DNA of 64,000 nt from Guadua angustifolia (lineage: Eukaryota > Streptophyta > Magnoliopsida > Poales > Poaceae): contig JAYEVE010000644.1 in assembly GCA_036346375.1 (NCBI GenBank), forward strand, positions 17,229 to 81,228, read 5' to 3'. Shown piece after piece: positions 21,531 to 33,620 of the stretch. Each line of letters opens with the position of its first letter. The first letter of the stretch is position 1. The position numbers were made by a program, and so were the translations under genes. A model generated the notes under the pieces. That model ran no database searches. It had not been told where the DNA came from and was given only the letters and a program-made list of their open reading frames with translations.

Positions 21531-24500
21531 TATCCTAAAACCTTAGTACCTGATTCGCTTTGGTCACCTCGGGATAGCGATCCCCCTGCGGCTATTTTGT
21601 CGATAATGTTATTATCTTAAAGATTTTTGACTTTGTCATTGTTTTTTTTTGTACCCTCGGGATAATCGGAATGGGGCTATTGGTTCTTAGGTTTTGGCGT
21701 CCCTTGGTTATTTTCCCGGTATCTGTTTCGGGTGAGAGCAACCGGGGAAGGTTTGGATGTTTTGTTTCATACACCCGGGTTGGCTCTCGGAACCCGGGTC
21801 GTTACCCAAAAACCCCGGGCCTAACCTCCCTAGTTTTTCCGGCCGTCCAAAAATTTGTGTTTGGAAAACGGCGATGTGGACCAAAACGGGTGAAAAATTC
21901 CCGCGACTTTTGTTGTCATTCGATTGAATGTGTTCGCCTAGCATTTATTTATTTTACAATAACCGATTGGGTGGTAAAACATTAAAGCTTTGGCTCAATT
22001 CGAGAAGGAAAAAGTTAAAGGGTGCTAAGACTCGGGTGTCGCCTGCGGGGGGTCGCCCCTTTGCTTGGGGGGCTAATCTAAAAGGATAAGTATTTTGAGT
22101 AACACTCTTGCTTGTTTTTGAAAATACTAAAATTAATTAAATTATGCATGGTTATTACGGATGTTAAAACGGGGCCGGGTGATAAAGGAAAAGTCTTCAA
22201 TGTGAGTGTTTAGTAAAGTCGGGACCCGAGTGTGTTGGGCCGAGCTCAAACCGGCTCGACCCTCGGGTTGGCTCGGCACCCGGTTGGTTTCATCGTTGGC
22301 TTGCCCAAGACCCCTGGGGACTTGCTCTTTCGCACCACCGGGTCGATTCTAAGAGATCACAAGGTTTAAGCAAGGGTTTACCAATGATAACCCCATAAAA
22401 TCTTGAAGGCAAAATCATTCTATGCTCAAACACAAGCTATTCTAAAGTGGCTTTCTAAAGCCCTATGTAACTTATGGATAATGCTTACACGGCTAGTTGC
22501 ATGCAACCTTTTTGAGTCGAGACATTGTAGGCTCAAAAACCTTTGGTGCCTTAAGCGGTTGTGGGTGCCACGACAATTTGGATGCAATATCGGATAAGTG
22601 TGGCAAACAAACATAAAGGTAAAACGGAAGCATCCATTACAACTAAAGTTAATTGAAATGTTTTTAACGGGATAAAAAAAAAAAAGAAAAAATGATGGCG
22701 GCCCGCCCTTCGCCTGCGATGTCGTGGCGTTTCTTCCTCCCCCCGGTGTAACCTCCATGGCTGTTGTACTTGGTCCGTGCCTTTCCTGCGATGCCTCGCC
22801 GGGGCGTTCCCACGATCCGGTCTCCGCCCGCCAGGAAGGCTCCGGGCTAAACAAGCCAACCAGGTGGCGGTCATCACCGCAACCTCTTGCCCTGGGCTGG
22901 GGGCGGGGCAATCCCGGGCCCGTCCGGTTGGTGCATCTCCGGCGGTGTCTTGGAGGGCGCTCGGCTACGTCCAAGGTTCGGCATCTTTTGATCTTGGACT
23001 CTCTTGAGCATGGTGGCGAATTGCGCCGGCGGTCCCCATACTCGATCCTCCCCCGGCCCTTTCCTTCTTTGCATGGCACCAGGCGGTCACGGTGGTCCTT
23101 TCCCGCCACCGCATCGACCTCCCCGCGCCACCCCGATGGCCTGTGGTTGCCTGTCCCCCATGCGTGGCCTGGGAGTCCCGCGGTTTAAAGAGCTCGGGAA
23201 ACCGGGCGTTCACGGGGGTGGGTAATCCCGGGAAGTTGGCGAGGTCCCGGGCGCGGGCCCCGCCCGTTCGTGGTAGTGGCGGTTGGCGGCGCTGGCGGAA
23301 GCCTCCCGCGGCCGGTGGCGCTCCCTAGCATCTTGAGGCGCCTTGGTGTCGCCCTCGTAAGCGCTTTGGGGACCTCCCCGCTTTTCAGTGGCGGGGGGTC
23401 CCCATGGAAATGGTGGCGCCCGGGGGCCAGATCGGCGCCGAGGTCGGAGAAAGGGCGCCGTGTGGGGCCGTGGTTTCGGTGGCGCCTTTGTGGTGGGGCC
23501 CGGTCGGGGGGCCCCGGAGTGGAATCGGCCCGTGGCGGCGCCCGGTGGTCGGTTGCAATTGGGGCGGTTGGTCGCCACCCTGGAAATCACGCCACCTTTC
23601 CGTGGCGGAATTAGGGGTCTTCTTCGCGCCGGGCGGCGTCCGAACAAGTGGCCGCTGCGCCCGTCATGAAGTCGCCTGATCGCGGGTAGGCCGGCGGGCG
23701 TGGAGTCCATTGGCGGCAAAACGGCGATCCTCGGACGACCCGTCGGGGAAATCTTGGGAGGAAGTCCATCGTTGGAACCCGGGCCCCGAGCCCTGGTGTC
23801 GTGGCCCATCAAGTTTCCGCTGGCCAAAATTAGAAAAAAGCTTTAAGGGCATCAAGGAGCATAAAAAAAAAATGAAACTTACGGCCGGAAAGGTCGGGTG
23901 ATGGGGAAATTTGTTTTGGCGAATCGGCGCAAGGGCTAAGCCCGGGATACAAAATCCCTAACAACCATTGCCCGTTAAACGGCGCCCGAATTGATATCGG
24001 GGCCCACCCGGATCTCCGGTCTCCACGGCGATTCTGGTGCCGCGGTCGGGGCACCCCAGAATCAATCCTTCCGTATTGGCGAAACCATTACGCCGAGCCC
24101 TCCAATTTGACCCGGGGGAAGGGAAGTGGGGCACCTCCCCAGCGAAAATGGCGGCTCGGGTTCCCCGGGGGCCCAAAAAAAAAGGGAGGGAGGTTTGGCA
24201 TCACCCCAGAACATTCCGGAGGTGTGCAAGATGGCGGAAAAAGAATGGAGTTGGGAGGAGGTGAAGATGATTGATTTCATGAAGGGAGGCTGAGAAAAAT
24301 CGAGAAAAAGGCGGTACCAAGCCGCCATGATGCCCCACTGATGATGATCTCGTCGGGGGGACCGGGTGTGGGGTCCCCCGAAAGAAGAAGGGCCCTCCGC
24401 GGTGGGAGCCTCCCTCTTTGTGGAATCTCGGGAGGGAGGAATGGAAAAGCAAGGGAGGAGCCATGAAAGCAAAAAGTGGCAAGAAAGAGAAGCAGAGGAA

Positions 24501-24728
24501 GAAGCGGTTTGCAAAGGGTACTAAAAGCGTGAACGCCGGCGGATGGATCTATATGTATCCCCACTCACCCAACCAGTTCACGAAAGGACAAGGTTGTCGC
24601 CGGGGTCCCAAAAAATCAATGGATCGGGAAGGAATCGGGGCTCATCTTGATGAGTGGTGGCCCCATCAAGAATGCCCCATTTAATGTAAGGATTTTGAAA
24701 ACTCGGGCGTTTTGGGGGCCCGGGGCTC
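21531..24728 (+). other. 3' non-pol region of the outer Tat element
   Basis: This is where Tat elements carry an antisense ORF. Here 22700-24560 is GC-rich with long minus-strand frames (for example 23827-23210 and 24564-24062), but their sequence is low-complexity Pro/Arg/Gly. I cannot match it to the Transposase_28 ORF of the other two Tat elements. A poly-A/T stretch lies at 22674-22692. A purine-rich GGGGGCCCGGGGCT just before 24729 is a likely polypurine tract. Confidence 0.45.
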
Positions 24729-25599
24729 TTGCCGATATCCCGGGGTACCTCCCCAAAAGCGCGGGTCCCGGGCACGGCGGCGGGGTGTTCCACCGTTCGA
24801 ATGTCACCCGGGGGCGAAAGGGCAGTGGGCGAAGCTGCTGCGCCCGCCTCGGGCGGCTTTGGGGGCGGTTGGCGAAAGCCCGGCCCCGGTGTGTCCCCGG
24901 GGGCCGGGAAAAGGGGGGCGACCCCTGCCGCCGGGCGCCCCCGTGGCGGCTGGGGCTTGGCGAAAGCGCCGCCGGCGGTCCACGGGGCGAAGCGGCGGTC
25001 ACCCGCCCTTTCCCCCAACCGGGCCTTTCGGCTTTTGGCCCAAAGACGGGCCCCGTTGTCCCGTGGCCGGGCGGGGGCACCATCCCGCGCCGGCCCAAAC
25101 AGGGGCTCCCGGGCGGCCACCTTGTTTGTCCTTCGGAAAAGGGGGAACGGTCTTGCTTTTAGCCCGGGCGGCGGGTTTGAAATGCATGTGGTAAAATTTT
25201 CCCTCCCCCCCTCGGGCCTCAAAACAGAGAGGTCACATTAAGAAGAGGGGGCTCGGAAAGGGCCCAAAACGGGCCGGAAAATTAATAAATCAGAAGTAAA
25301 CTGTTACCCTCCTCTACCGACTGGTAACCCTGTATAAGGGATTAGACTAGATGAGTGGAAGGGGGGAGAAGATAGCTCAAAAGTTGGACCAACGCTCAAC
25401 CGCCCAAAACTCAACAAAAATCGCGAAGTAAGGCATTTACCCATCTTCATCCCAAAACCGGGTAAAATGCCTTTCATGGATTTTTTGACTCTGACTCGTT
25501 AGTGTGAAGGTTTTGGGGTTTCCACCGTTTTTTGGGCACCAAAAACACCCTGAACCAAACGGCTTTAACTTGGGCTTTTGTTTAAATCCCAAAGCGATA
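24729..25599 (+). repeat. 3' LTR of the outer Tat element (~871 bp)
   Basis: It aligns with 10027-11177: GGGGTACC near the start, GGCGGCTTTGGGGGCGG in the U3, GAGAGGTCACATT, the TATA-like TGTATAAGGG at 25331-25340, TTACCCATCTTCAT, and the end GCGATA at 25594-25599. It is about 280 bases shorter than its partner, by many small deletions and a reduced minisatellite. Homopolymers are lengthened (AAACC, GGGG, TTTT), unlike the left LTR. Confidence 0.65.
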
Positions 25600-25604
25600 A
25601 CTGT

Positions 25605-28084
25605 TTACAATGCTCTAAAGGTCTTGTCCTTAATCCTTGTTTTCAAAAAAAGGGTTAGGCACCATACGGCGAACCGATTCCAAGGCGTTGCCGATTGAAT
25701 TTTTGGTGAAGGTTTTTTCCATAAAAATCATTCCTCCGAAAGAGGGTCTTTAATTAGCTTTGTTCATCAAATTGTCCAATTAAAGGGCGATTATGGCTTC
25801 CGGGTTTAGCTGAAAAAATTGAAAAAAGAACTTTGGTAATCGATCCAAATGGTTTGTGAAAACTTAAGTAGGATTTACGGAACAAATCGAAAACACCGTT
25901 CAAAAAGGGTAAGATTTGATTTTGCTACGGTAAAGATATAAAATACCAAAAACGTTAAAACAATCGGCTTAATCTTCCTAAAATCAACAAATCAAGGGTC
26001 CAATCAATTAGATTATGGCTAATCGGAGGATAAATAACAACTCCAAAAAGGCTTTGGAAAAGTTGAAAAATGAAACCTTATTGTGTTAAAATAAAATTGG
26101 TGATGAAAACTTTATTGTTGTTACAAGTGAAATTAAATTAAGCATTTAGGAAAAAAATAAAGGGGTTTTTGATTTGATTGTTGTTTGTGTTTTTCTTAAA
26201 TTTAAAATTTTTATAATGTCATTATTACAAAATTTAGAAACAAATATCGGTTTAATCCCAAATTTTTCCTTAAAATTTTTTTCAAAAAGTTTTAACAACC
26301 CTTAGATTGATATATCTTTTGATTTTACTTATAAAATGGGAAACTACTTTCTTTGGAAAAGGTTGGAAAGGGTTATTCTTTATCCCTGCTTTTGAAATAA
26401 GATGGGAATGATGGAAAAATGAAGGGTGTTTGGTTGCTTGTACCAAGTTCTGTATAATTTAGAAAAAAATAATCTAGGTTTGATTCTTGGGAACCACTGG
26501 TTTTGAAGGTAACAAATTTAAGAAAAACAAAAATTGACCATTTTTCCCCAAAATTAGCTGACGGGTTTTTTCCCATTTCCAAATGAATCTCTTTCGGAGT
26601 GCTCTCGACAATGAGTTTACCAACCTCTTATGGTTATTTTAATATTCCAACGAAACCCTTTATTTCCAAATATTTTGGCAATCCCCCCCTCCTACCCGGG
26701 ATTTGGAAAAAAATCCAACAAAACCCTTAGTCTTTTGGAGATGTGGAAGAAAATGAAATGAAAAAAAATAAGGGAAAAAAATAAAAAAATTTTTAAAAAA
26801 TTTATTAACCATCCGTACTCGGCTCCTCAACCCTTGGGGCCCAAAATTACCTTAACCAATTAACCATATTTCTAAAGATAAAAATGCGACTTGCAAATAA
26901 GAAACTACACTTCCATGAAAAAAAAAATTAAACCATTTCCTAGAATTGGGGGTTTTAGGGTTTTGCTCCTTTGGGATTTTTGTGATCCCGTTGGATACTT
27001 CTTTCGATCTTGGGAAGGTAAAAACCTTTTAATAAAAAAATTATTTTTAAATAATTAAAAATTATTATATATTTGATAAGTGTTTTCAAATGGATTTTAT
27101 ATGAAAAGTGTCCCAAGAAGTTTGAAGAAAAAATTAACCAAATCTTTTTTTCGTCTGCTGTTTATACTTTGGGAAAAAGAAAAAAACTTGAAAATGAAAA
27201 TCCCAAATCACAACTAATATATAATTATATATATAATTAAAATTTTTTATTAATAAAGGAAATTTTAACCAAATCTCATTAATATAAAACTAAATGAATT
27301 TTCTCTTTTATATTTTAAAATAAAATAATTCAAGAAATACAATGCCATGGCTAAAAATTTTATCGAGTTTTTTTTTTAATCCCTTTTCCATATAAAAAAA
27401 ATATAAAACTTTATTATTGGATTTTAATGAATTTTTAAGAGAATATTTATTCTTTAGTGATTTGATATACCAAAAATAAAATATAATCTATTTAACTATT
27501 TAATAATACGGTATAATATTAAATTTTTTTTTTTTTAAAAAAAAATAAAAAATTTGAAGTTGGCAAAAGGAGGTTTAATTTAGAAACGGGGTTTCTCCCA
27601 AGCTTTTGGTACATTGAATTAAACGATTATCCATTCTTTTGATTCAAAGTCACAACTAAGATTTATTTATACTTTCCCGCAAGCAAGAAACCCTAATGAA
27701 TCTGGGAAATCTAATTTCACAACACCATAAGATTACTACTCATCCACGGATTACAAAAAGCGGGGGTCGTGCTCCTTTAAACTTTGCCAAATTTTTTTCA
27801 TTTGAGGGCATAAAATATATGGGGTAATTTGTCTAAAAATTACTTTCATAGTTTTTTTTATTGGTTTTTAAAATTTTGCTAAATTATTTCGTTGAGCTAA
27901 GTCTAAAAGACAACTATTTGTGATCGGGGGTATAAAATTTTGATTCTTTTCATTAAAATTCTTGCGTTTATTCTTTTCGATTAATGTTTAAAGAATTTAA
28001 ATTTTTGAGATCGGGGAAATCCCTTAATAAATCAATAACTAATCTTTTTCTTCTTTCTTACTGGTTAAACTAAAATTTTTCCTT
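25605..28084. other. AT-rich stretch, no gene recognised
   Basis: No ORF above 70 codons and no known protein. Runs of A, T, G and C of 3-8 bases are unusually frequent and the text is full of AAAA/TTTT/GGG/CCC blocks. The first 150 bases may continue the grass repeat seen at 8705-10026. Either this is old decayed repeat DNA or the consensus is unreliable here. Confidence 0.45.
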
Positions 28085-28500
28085 TTTTAAAAAAAAAAGA
28101 GAAAGATTTGGAGAGATCAGCCCAACGCGCGAGCCGCCTTTGTCGGAAGCCCCGCTGCTAAAAGCGCGCCGGCTTGCGTCGCGCCAAGGTGCCCGTTGGA
28201 AGGAGAGCCAAGCTTCAATGGCTTGCTCGGCCGGAAGCCGACGCCCCAACGACCCGGGATCCGGAAGAGCGCGCCGGCAACCCGGCTGTGATTCGCTGGT
28301 CGTATCCCCGGTTCGCCCAAAGCAACGCCCCACAGAAATCACCAAACTCTGGGCGCGGCGGTCCCCGATGGCACGAGGGGCGGAGCCCGCCCGCGTCGGC
28401 CTTGAAAACCCCCAGCCCCTTTTTCCCAGGAAACCCAGGCAAGGCTTAAAATATAGGAAGGCTTTAATCGGAAAGCAAAAACCCCCCCCTTCGCCCCTTT
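28085..28500. other. GC-rich island of unknown origin
   Basis: A sudden 400-base GC-rich block (GAGCCGCCTTTGTCGGAAG onward) sits between AT-rich and homopolymer-rich DNA. It is open in both directions (plus 28140-28505, minus 28585-28070), but neither translation is one I recognise. Compositionally it resembles LTR or leader DNA of the gypsy elements. Confidence 0.35.
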
Positions 28501-29157
28501 CCTGAGGTTTTCGCCCGGCCGGCCACCCTTGGAAGGGTTTTCCCGTTTCGGCCAGCCTTTCCCAAAGGAAAAGGCGAAGAAACACGCTCCGGTTGAGGAC
28601 CTTGCGAGTCTACGCCTCCCTTTCGGGCCGAAAAACCTCCTTTTCCCCCGCGAAAAAAAATCGCCCAATTTAAATCAAATGGCGGGTTGCCCCGGAATCC
28701 ACTCACAGGGGAAAAATTCCATGTTTTTTTGGCCCCAAGTTTTTTGGCCCGAAATTTTTTTTCTTTTTTCTGGGTTAAAAGGGTTTTTTTCCCCCCCTTT
28801 TCCCCCGGGAAAAACCAGGTTGGAAATCGGAAAAAAAATTTAATTAAAAAAAATAACCCAAGAAAATTTTTATTGGAAAATTTTGCTTTAGGGGGGAAAA
28901 TTCCCCCCCCCCCCAAGGGAAAATTAAATTTTGGGAAACCTAACGGTAAATTAATTTTTTTTCCTAGGGAAATTCCCCTTTCCCAGGGAAATTTTTTATG
29001 GGAAAAAAATAATTTCCTTATGCCCAATTTTGGCAATTTTTTGTTGTTTTTTTTTTTCCTTTTCTTTTCTTTCCTTTTTGTAAATTTTTCATTTTGAAAG
29101 AAAAATTTTAAGGCCCCCAAATTATAAATTTGGCGGGGCCCACCACTGGCCAGAAAG
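28501..29157. other. Homopolymer-rich segment, no gene
   Basis: Runs such as a 12-base C tract near 28903-28914, T runs near 28748-28790 and 29046-29058, and repeated CCCTTT/GGGAAA blocks dominate. The 283-codon minus-strand frame across it (29315-28464) is Lys/Phe/Gly-rich, which simply mirrors AAA/TTT/GGG runs, and is not a credible protein. Confidence 0.5.
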
Positions 29158-29164
29158 CCAAGGC

Positions 29165-29372
29165 GACGGCCGATCGCATGTATGAAACCGATCCTACGAA
29201 GTCGATCATACGCATGAACCGTCGCATGCATGAAACCGATCGCCGCGAAGTCGATCCGCAAGCATGAAACCGATCGCACGAAGTCGATCACACGCATGAA
29301 TCCGATTGCATGCATGAAACCGATCGCATGCTAGAATCTGATCGCATACACGAAGTCGATCACATACATGCG
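29165..29372. repeat. Minisatellite with CCGATCGCA / AAGTCGATCA phrases
   Basis: The phrases ATGAAACCGATCG, ACGAAGTCGATCA and CGCATGCATGAA alternate about six times in 200 bases, with units of roughly 30 bases. It sits just upstream of the copia gag, where the 5' LTR or leader is expected. Confidence 0.65.
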
Positions 29373-29526
29373 CAAAACTATATCTATGAATCTTTGTGAA
29401 TATTTATGAATCTTGTATTTATTACTTTTTTAGTTTCTTTGAAATTCATGAGAATTTTAATTTATGCATTTATGAATCTTGTAACCACTCTCTATTAGAT
29501 TGCAAGTAATCTAATGAAAGAATCTT

Positions 29527-29990
29527 ATGAATATGCAAATGAATAGCATTGTCAAACGTGAGTTTAAAGAACTGGCCCCGAATGGTCAGAACTATCTCAC
29601 ATGGGCACCAGATATGAAGATCGTACTTAGGAACAAGAAGTTCCGAACTGTCATCGGCCTAGGGTCCTCGAAGGACGCGCAACCTACTGCCGAGCAGAAC
29701 GATCAAGCTTTGCATTTCCTCGGGCATCACCTCTCAGCCACTTTCAAAGAATGAATATATGGCTAAGGAGAATGCACTGTGTATATGACATCTGATTGAG
29801 AGCGATTCGAGAAACTCAAGTCCACCATCTTGCTCCAAGCACAGCAAGATTGGGTTACATTTGAGATTTATGGACTCTGAGCAAAGTGGTAAGAGTACAA
29901 TTCTACCTTGCATAGAATTTGTACCAATCTCTCTATGTGGCAAGAAGATTACTAAAGAGGAGAAGAATCCGGTTCAGGGAAAGTCCAAAG
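29527..29990 (+). pseudogene. Copia gag (UBN2-type), truncated by stops
   Basis: The frame from 29527 reads SIVKREFKELAPNGQNYLTW, then APDMKIVLRNKKF and later HFLGHHLSATFKE, the N-terminal half of a copia gag of the UBN2 type (NYxxW, F..HL). A stop follows at 29752; the next 200 bases hold only scraps. The intact protein would be the capsid. About 30% of the usual length is readable. Confidence 0.65.
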
Positions 29991-30154
29991 CATGAATCGC
30001 ATTATTAACATCTATTTTAGATTGTGGTTATTAATGAATTTTGAATAATGAATTGTAAGCTCTCGAAGAGCATACTTTTTTCTTTCTCATGAATGAATAT
30101 GTAATATATCCTTTATTACAGTATTCTATTTTTGCAAGCAATATTTGAATTACT

Positions 30155-30570
30155 TTGCCACTGTGTAGCACCCAAATGGAGGAGATATGCATTGTTGATA
30201 GTGGCACAACAAATATCATCTTAAGAGAGTTGAAATATTTCCAGTCTATCACGAAGAACGCTGGAAGAATTACTATAATCGCAGGAAGTGATTCCTATAT
30301 AATAGGTTCTGGAAGAGCCATAATTATATTACCAATGGGTACAACTTTGGTAATTGAAGAAGCCCTCTTGTACCCTAAATCAACGCGCACTCTCTTAAGT
30401 TTCAAAGACATCCGCGCCAATGGGTTTCACGTAGAAACCAATGAAGAAAATGGCAAAGAATACTTGTGCATCGTGAAACACGCGGTATGTGGAAAAATGG
30501 TATTAGAAAAATGTCCCTCATATGAATCTGGGTTGTACTACACGAAAATTCATGCACCCGCATGATGTAT
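30155..30570 (+). pseudogene. Copia aspartic protease / GAG-pre-integrase segment
   Basis: The frame reads CIVDSGTTNIIL, with the catalytic Asp codon at 30197-30199, then GSGRAIIILPMGTTLVIEEA, LYPKSTRTLLSFKDIRANGF and KMVLEKCPSYESGLYYTKI. This is the copia protease (DSG[AT]) followed by the start of the GAG-pre-integrase region. The frame is open over 136 codons, the best-preserved part of this element. It closes at 30563 before the integrase zinc finger. Confidence 0.7.
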
Positions 30571-30599
30571 ACTTTTTGAAATTGTTTTTAGAAGCTCGA

Positions 30600-31500
30600 A
30601 TTATTTTCTTTGTGGCATTGTAGATTAGGTCATCTGGTCTTAGAATGATGAGAAATATAGTTAACAACTCACAAGGTCATGGCAATAATGTTCAAAATTT
30701 CCCGAATCATGAAGATTTTGTGTGCCATGCATGTGCCACAGGAAATTAATAAGCGACCCTCTGTTATGAAAGTGCAAAATGAAATCCTGCATTCTGAAAG
30801 CATCGGGGATACTCGTGGCTGATTCAGCCCTTGTCAAGGTTGTTTCGATTGCTTCATGATGCTCATTTATCGTCCTCGAAATGGTCGCGCGCGTATGCTT
30901 CTTTGTCAATAAGAAACCATGCTTTTGCAAACTGATCTCGTAGATCATCGAGAATTAAGAATGCATTTCACGATCATCGTGTGAAGTCCATTGAATGGAC
31001 AATCTTGGTAATTACTTCTAAGGCATTTGATGATTATTACATTACAAGGGAATAAAAGTTGAGCACTCTGTACCACCGTCTATCATAAAATGGACTAGTA
31101 GAAGCACTAATAAAGAGGATCAAATTCATTGCTAGACCGCTCTTGCAGAGTTGTAACTTGCCCAACATTTGTTGGGGACACGCAGTCCTGCACACAGCAG
31201 CACTCATCAATTTCAGACCATCGGCCTACAACATCTATTCTCCTATGCAACTAGTGCAAGGGGTCATCCCGAAGATTTCCCATCTCAGAAAATTTGGATG
31301 CTTGGTATATGTACCGATACCGCCTCCACAGCGAACTGCAATGAGCCCTCTCCGCAAGTTTGGGATATACGTTGGTTATGAAAGTGCATTCATAATCAGG
31401 TATTTGGAACCCATGACTGGAGACTTGCATCTGACCCAGATTCAGCTGATTGTATCTATTGACGAAGAATATTTTCCGTCATTAGGGGAGAATTAGAACC
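30600..31500 (+). pseudogene. Copia integrase, degraded
   Basis: LWHCRLGHL near 30610 and CHACATGK near 30725 are the H..H..C..C zinc-binding parts. At 31143-31496 follow NICWGHAVLHTAALINFRPS and KFGCLVYVPIPPPQRT, then SPLRKFGIYVGYESAF, which match the end of the copia integrase core and the KxRxCxFxGY-type tail. The middle section has several stops. Confidence 0.7.
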
Positions 31501-32239
31501 CTTGAATAAGAATCTGGGAAAAATAAGCATAGAGAATTCCGTACATGACCTTTGCACTAGTTAAGAAAATGAAAGTCTATGAGACTCTTGAAGTATCTGA
31601 AACGCCTTATCATTTTTGTGATATGAAGGAAGTGATTAAGTTGCATTACTAGAAAATGTCTTGGCCGAGTTGCAATACCAAAAGAGAATTCATGGTACCC
31701 TCAACTTTGTTCTAGGACCCCGAGAGAAACAGCAGTCTGGTTCCTCAAACCAAAGTACCGGGGCGCTTTGGGAGAAAAAAGGGAAAAGAGGACTTATTAC
31801 AACCAATCACGAAAATGCCCGAGTAGAGAAGGGGAGCAGTTGATACTGGCGGTGGAGAAAGCACGCTAGCGAGGCACTCCCGTTTGAATATTCCATTGCG
31901 AGGAATAAATGCATGAATGAATCAACCAAATGTGTGTGCACACATCGGCGATAAGAGCTAAAGGAACTTGCTCTGTGATGGGAAATAGCGATGAAGAGCA
32001 AGTAGAAGTGCATGAAGCACCCATGGCGAAATAGCCATAAATTTTGTAATAACGGAGAATCCACAGAATAGAGCAACGACCAATGTCGATGCATACTTTG
32101 CAAAGAAGATTGCCTCGATCATTGATCATGATCCTAAGCTTTGCATCTCTCGCGAGAATGCAAGAAAAGGCTAGATTGGGAAGATTGAAAGAAGGCAATC
32201 ACCGCAAAGTTAGTCTCTCCGAACAAAAGAGGTGTTTGG

Positions 32240-32900
32240 GCGATGTGCGCCGCGCCTCCCCATATAAATCCGTGGGTTACAAATGGGTTTTGTTGGAAGA
32301 GGAATGAAAACAACAAAGTTGTGAGGAACAAAGCAAGGCTTGTTGCGTGAGTTTGATCAACGTCACGGGGTTGATTATGAAGAAACCTATTCTCTGGTCA
32401 TGGGAGGAATAACCTTTAGATATTTGATCTCAATGGCAGTCAACTTGAAGTTGAAAATGAAGCTAATGGATGTTGTCACAGCATATATGTATGGAAATTT
32501 GGATTCGGAGATATACATGAAAGCACCGGAAGGTATCCCAATCTCGAATCAAGATAGAGCAAATAGAAACACATGCAGTGTGGCTGGAGAAATCCTTTGT
32601 CTGGACTAAAGCGATCGAGAAAGAATGTGGTACAATCGCTTGAGTGACTTTCTATGCAAGAAAGGCTATACGAACAGCGAAGATTGTCCATGTGTATTTA
32701 TACAACGATCCCCGAATGGATTCTGTATAATCTCCGTCTATGTAGATGACTTGAATATCATTGGGACGGATGAAGAAATTGAAGAAGCATGCTCATACTT
32801 GAAGTTTGAGTTTGAAATGAAAGACTTGGGTAAAACTAAGTTCTGTTTAGGCTTGCAGCTTGAACACGTCCAAGGATGAATCTTGGTACATCAACCAGCC
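32240..32900 (+). pseudogene. Copia reverse transcriptase, frameshifted
   Basis: Readable blocks are VDYEETYSLVMGGITFRYLI (32360-32420), MDVVTAYMYGNLDSEIYMKA near 32470-32525, MWYNRLSDFLCKKGY near 32625, and CIISVYVDDLNIIG with the catalytic YVDD at 32739-32750, then FEMKDLGKTKFCLGLQLEH. These are the standard copia RT motifs. At least two frameshifts and a stop at 32877 disable it. Confidence 0.75.
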
Positions 32901-33099
32901 TATACACAGAAAGTGTTGGAAAGATTTGGTTTTGAAAAATCATATCCTGCGAAAACCCCAATGGTCGGAAGGTCACTCTAAGCAGACCAAGATCCATCTG
33001 AGGCCTAGAGAAGAGGGGAGAAGTCACAGGGTAGAATTCCCATATCCGAGTGCAATTGGAGCACTCATGTACCTTGCAAATAACACCGGGCGAACATTG

Positions 33100-33620
33100 C
33101 GTTCGACGTGAACTTGCTAGCAAGGTACTGTAGAGAACCCACCAAAAGGCATTGGAAAGGGGTTAAGGACATCTTCCGTTACCTTCAAGGAAGCAAGGAC
33201 CTCGGCCTATTCTATAGAAATATGAATGAACTAAGCAGTGGGTTATGCCGATCTTTGGGTACTGTTGGACCCATATCTTTGGAAAGTCCCAAAGCGGGAT
33301 ATGTTTTCCTTTGTGGAGAGCAATGGGTTTCTGGAAGTCATCTAAGCAAACTCTTGTCTCGGCGTCGACAAACCACTTTCAAAATCATTGCCTTGTATGA
33401 AGCCTCCCGTGAATGTGCATGGCTTCGAAGAATGGTTCACCACATCCAGAAGTTATGTGGTTTGAACATTGAACAATCTCCAACTATAATCTATGAAAAC
33501 AATGCAGCTTGTGTTGCTCAAGTACAGATGGGATATGTGAAGAGTAATCTCACGAAGCATATCAACCCCAAGTTCTTCTATGCTCATGAATTGCATAAAA
33601 ATGAACGAGATTAAGGTACT
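33100..33620 (+). pseudogene. Copia RNase H, frameshifted
   Basis: The segment reads NLLARYCREPTKRHWKGVKD, IFRYLQGSKDLGLFYR, IALYEASRECAWLRRM, IIYENNAACVAQVQMGYVKS and TKHINPKFFYAHEL, the copia RNase H with its late DN box changed to EN-N. Upstream SAIGALMYLANNT (about 33047) closes the RT. The last block (LHTKSCENLVDLFTKSLPAS) continues in another frame to about 33710. Confidence 0.75.

Larger units (their letters stand above)
10027..25599 (+). mobile_element. Ty3/gypsy Tat-lineage LTR retrotransposon, carrying a nested LTR element
   Basis: LTRs at 10027-11177 and 24729-25599 share TGTCGG/TTGCCG starts and CCGATA/GCGATA ends and align along their length. Gag, protease, RT, RNase H and integrase traces follow in the Ty3/gypsy order on the plus strand. 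Another LTR element at 14994-20004 sits inside the RNase H region. The flanks ACCGC (10022-10026) and ACTGT (25600-25604) may be an eroded 5-bp target duplication. All frames carry many indels and stops, so it is not autonomous. The lineage call is by gag and integrase resemblance. Confidence 0.75.

Noticed and set aside
23210..25222. Large GC-rich ORFs of 150-214 codons
   Set aside because: Several frames on both strands are open together, and the text is low complexity; part is the right LTR of the gypsy element.
28464..29315. 283-codon minus-strand ORF
   Set aside because: Lys/Phe/Gly runs mirror homopolymers; no domain; spans a GC island, homopolymer DNA and a minisatellite.
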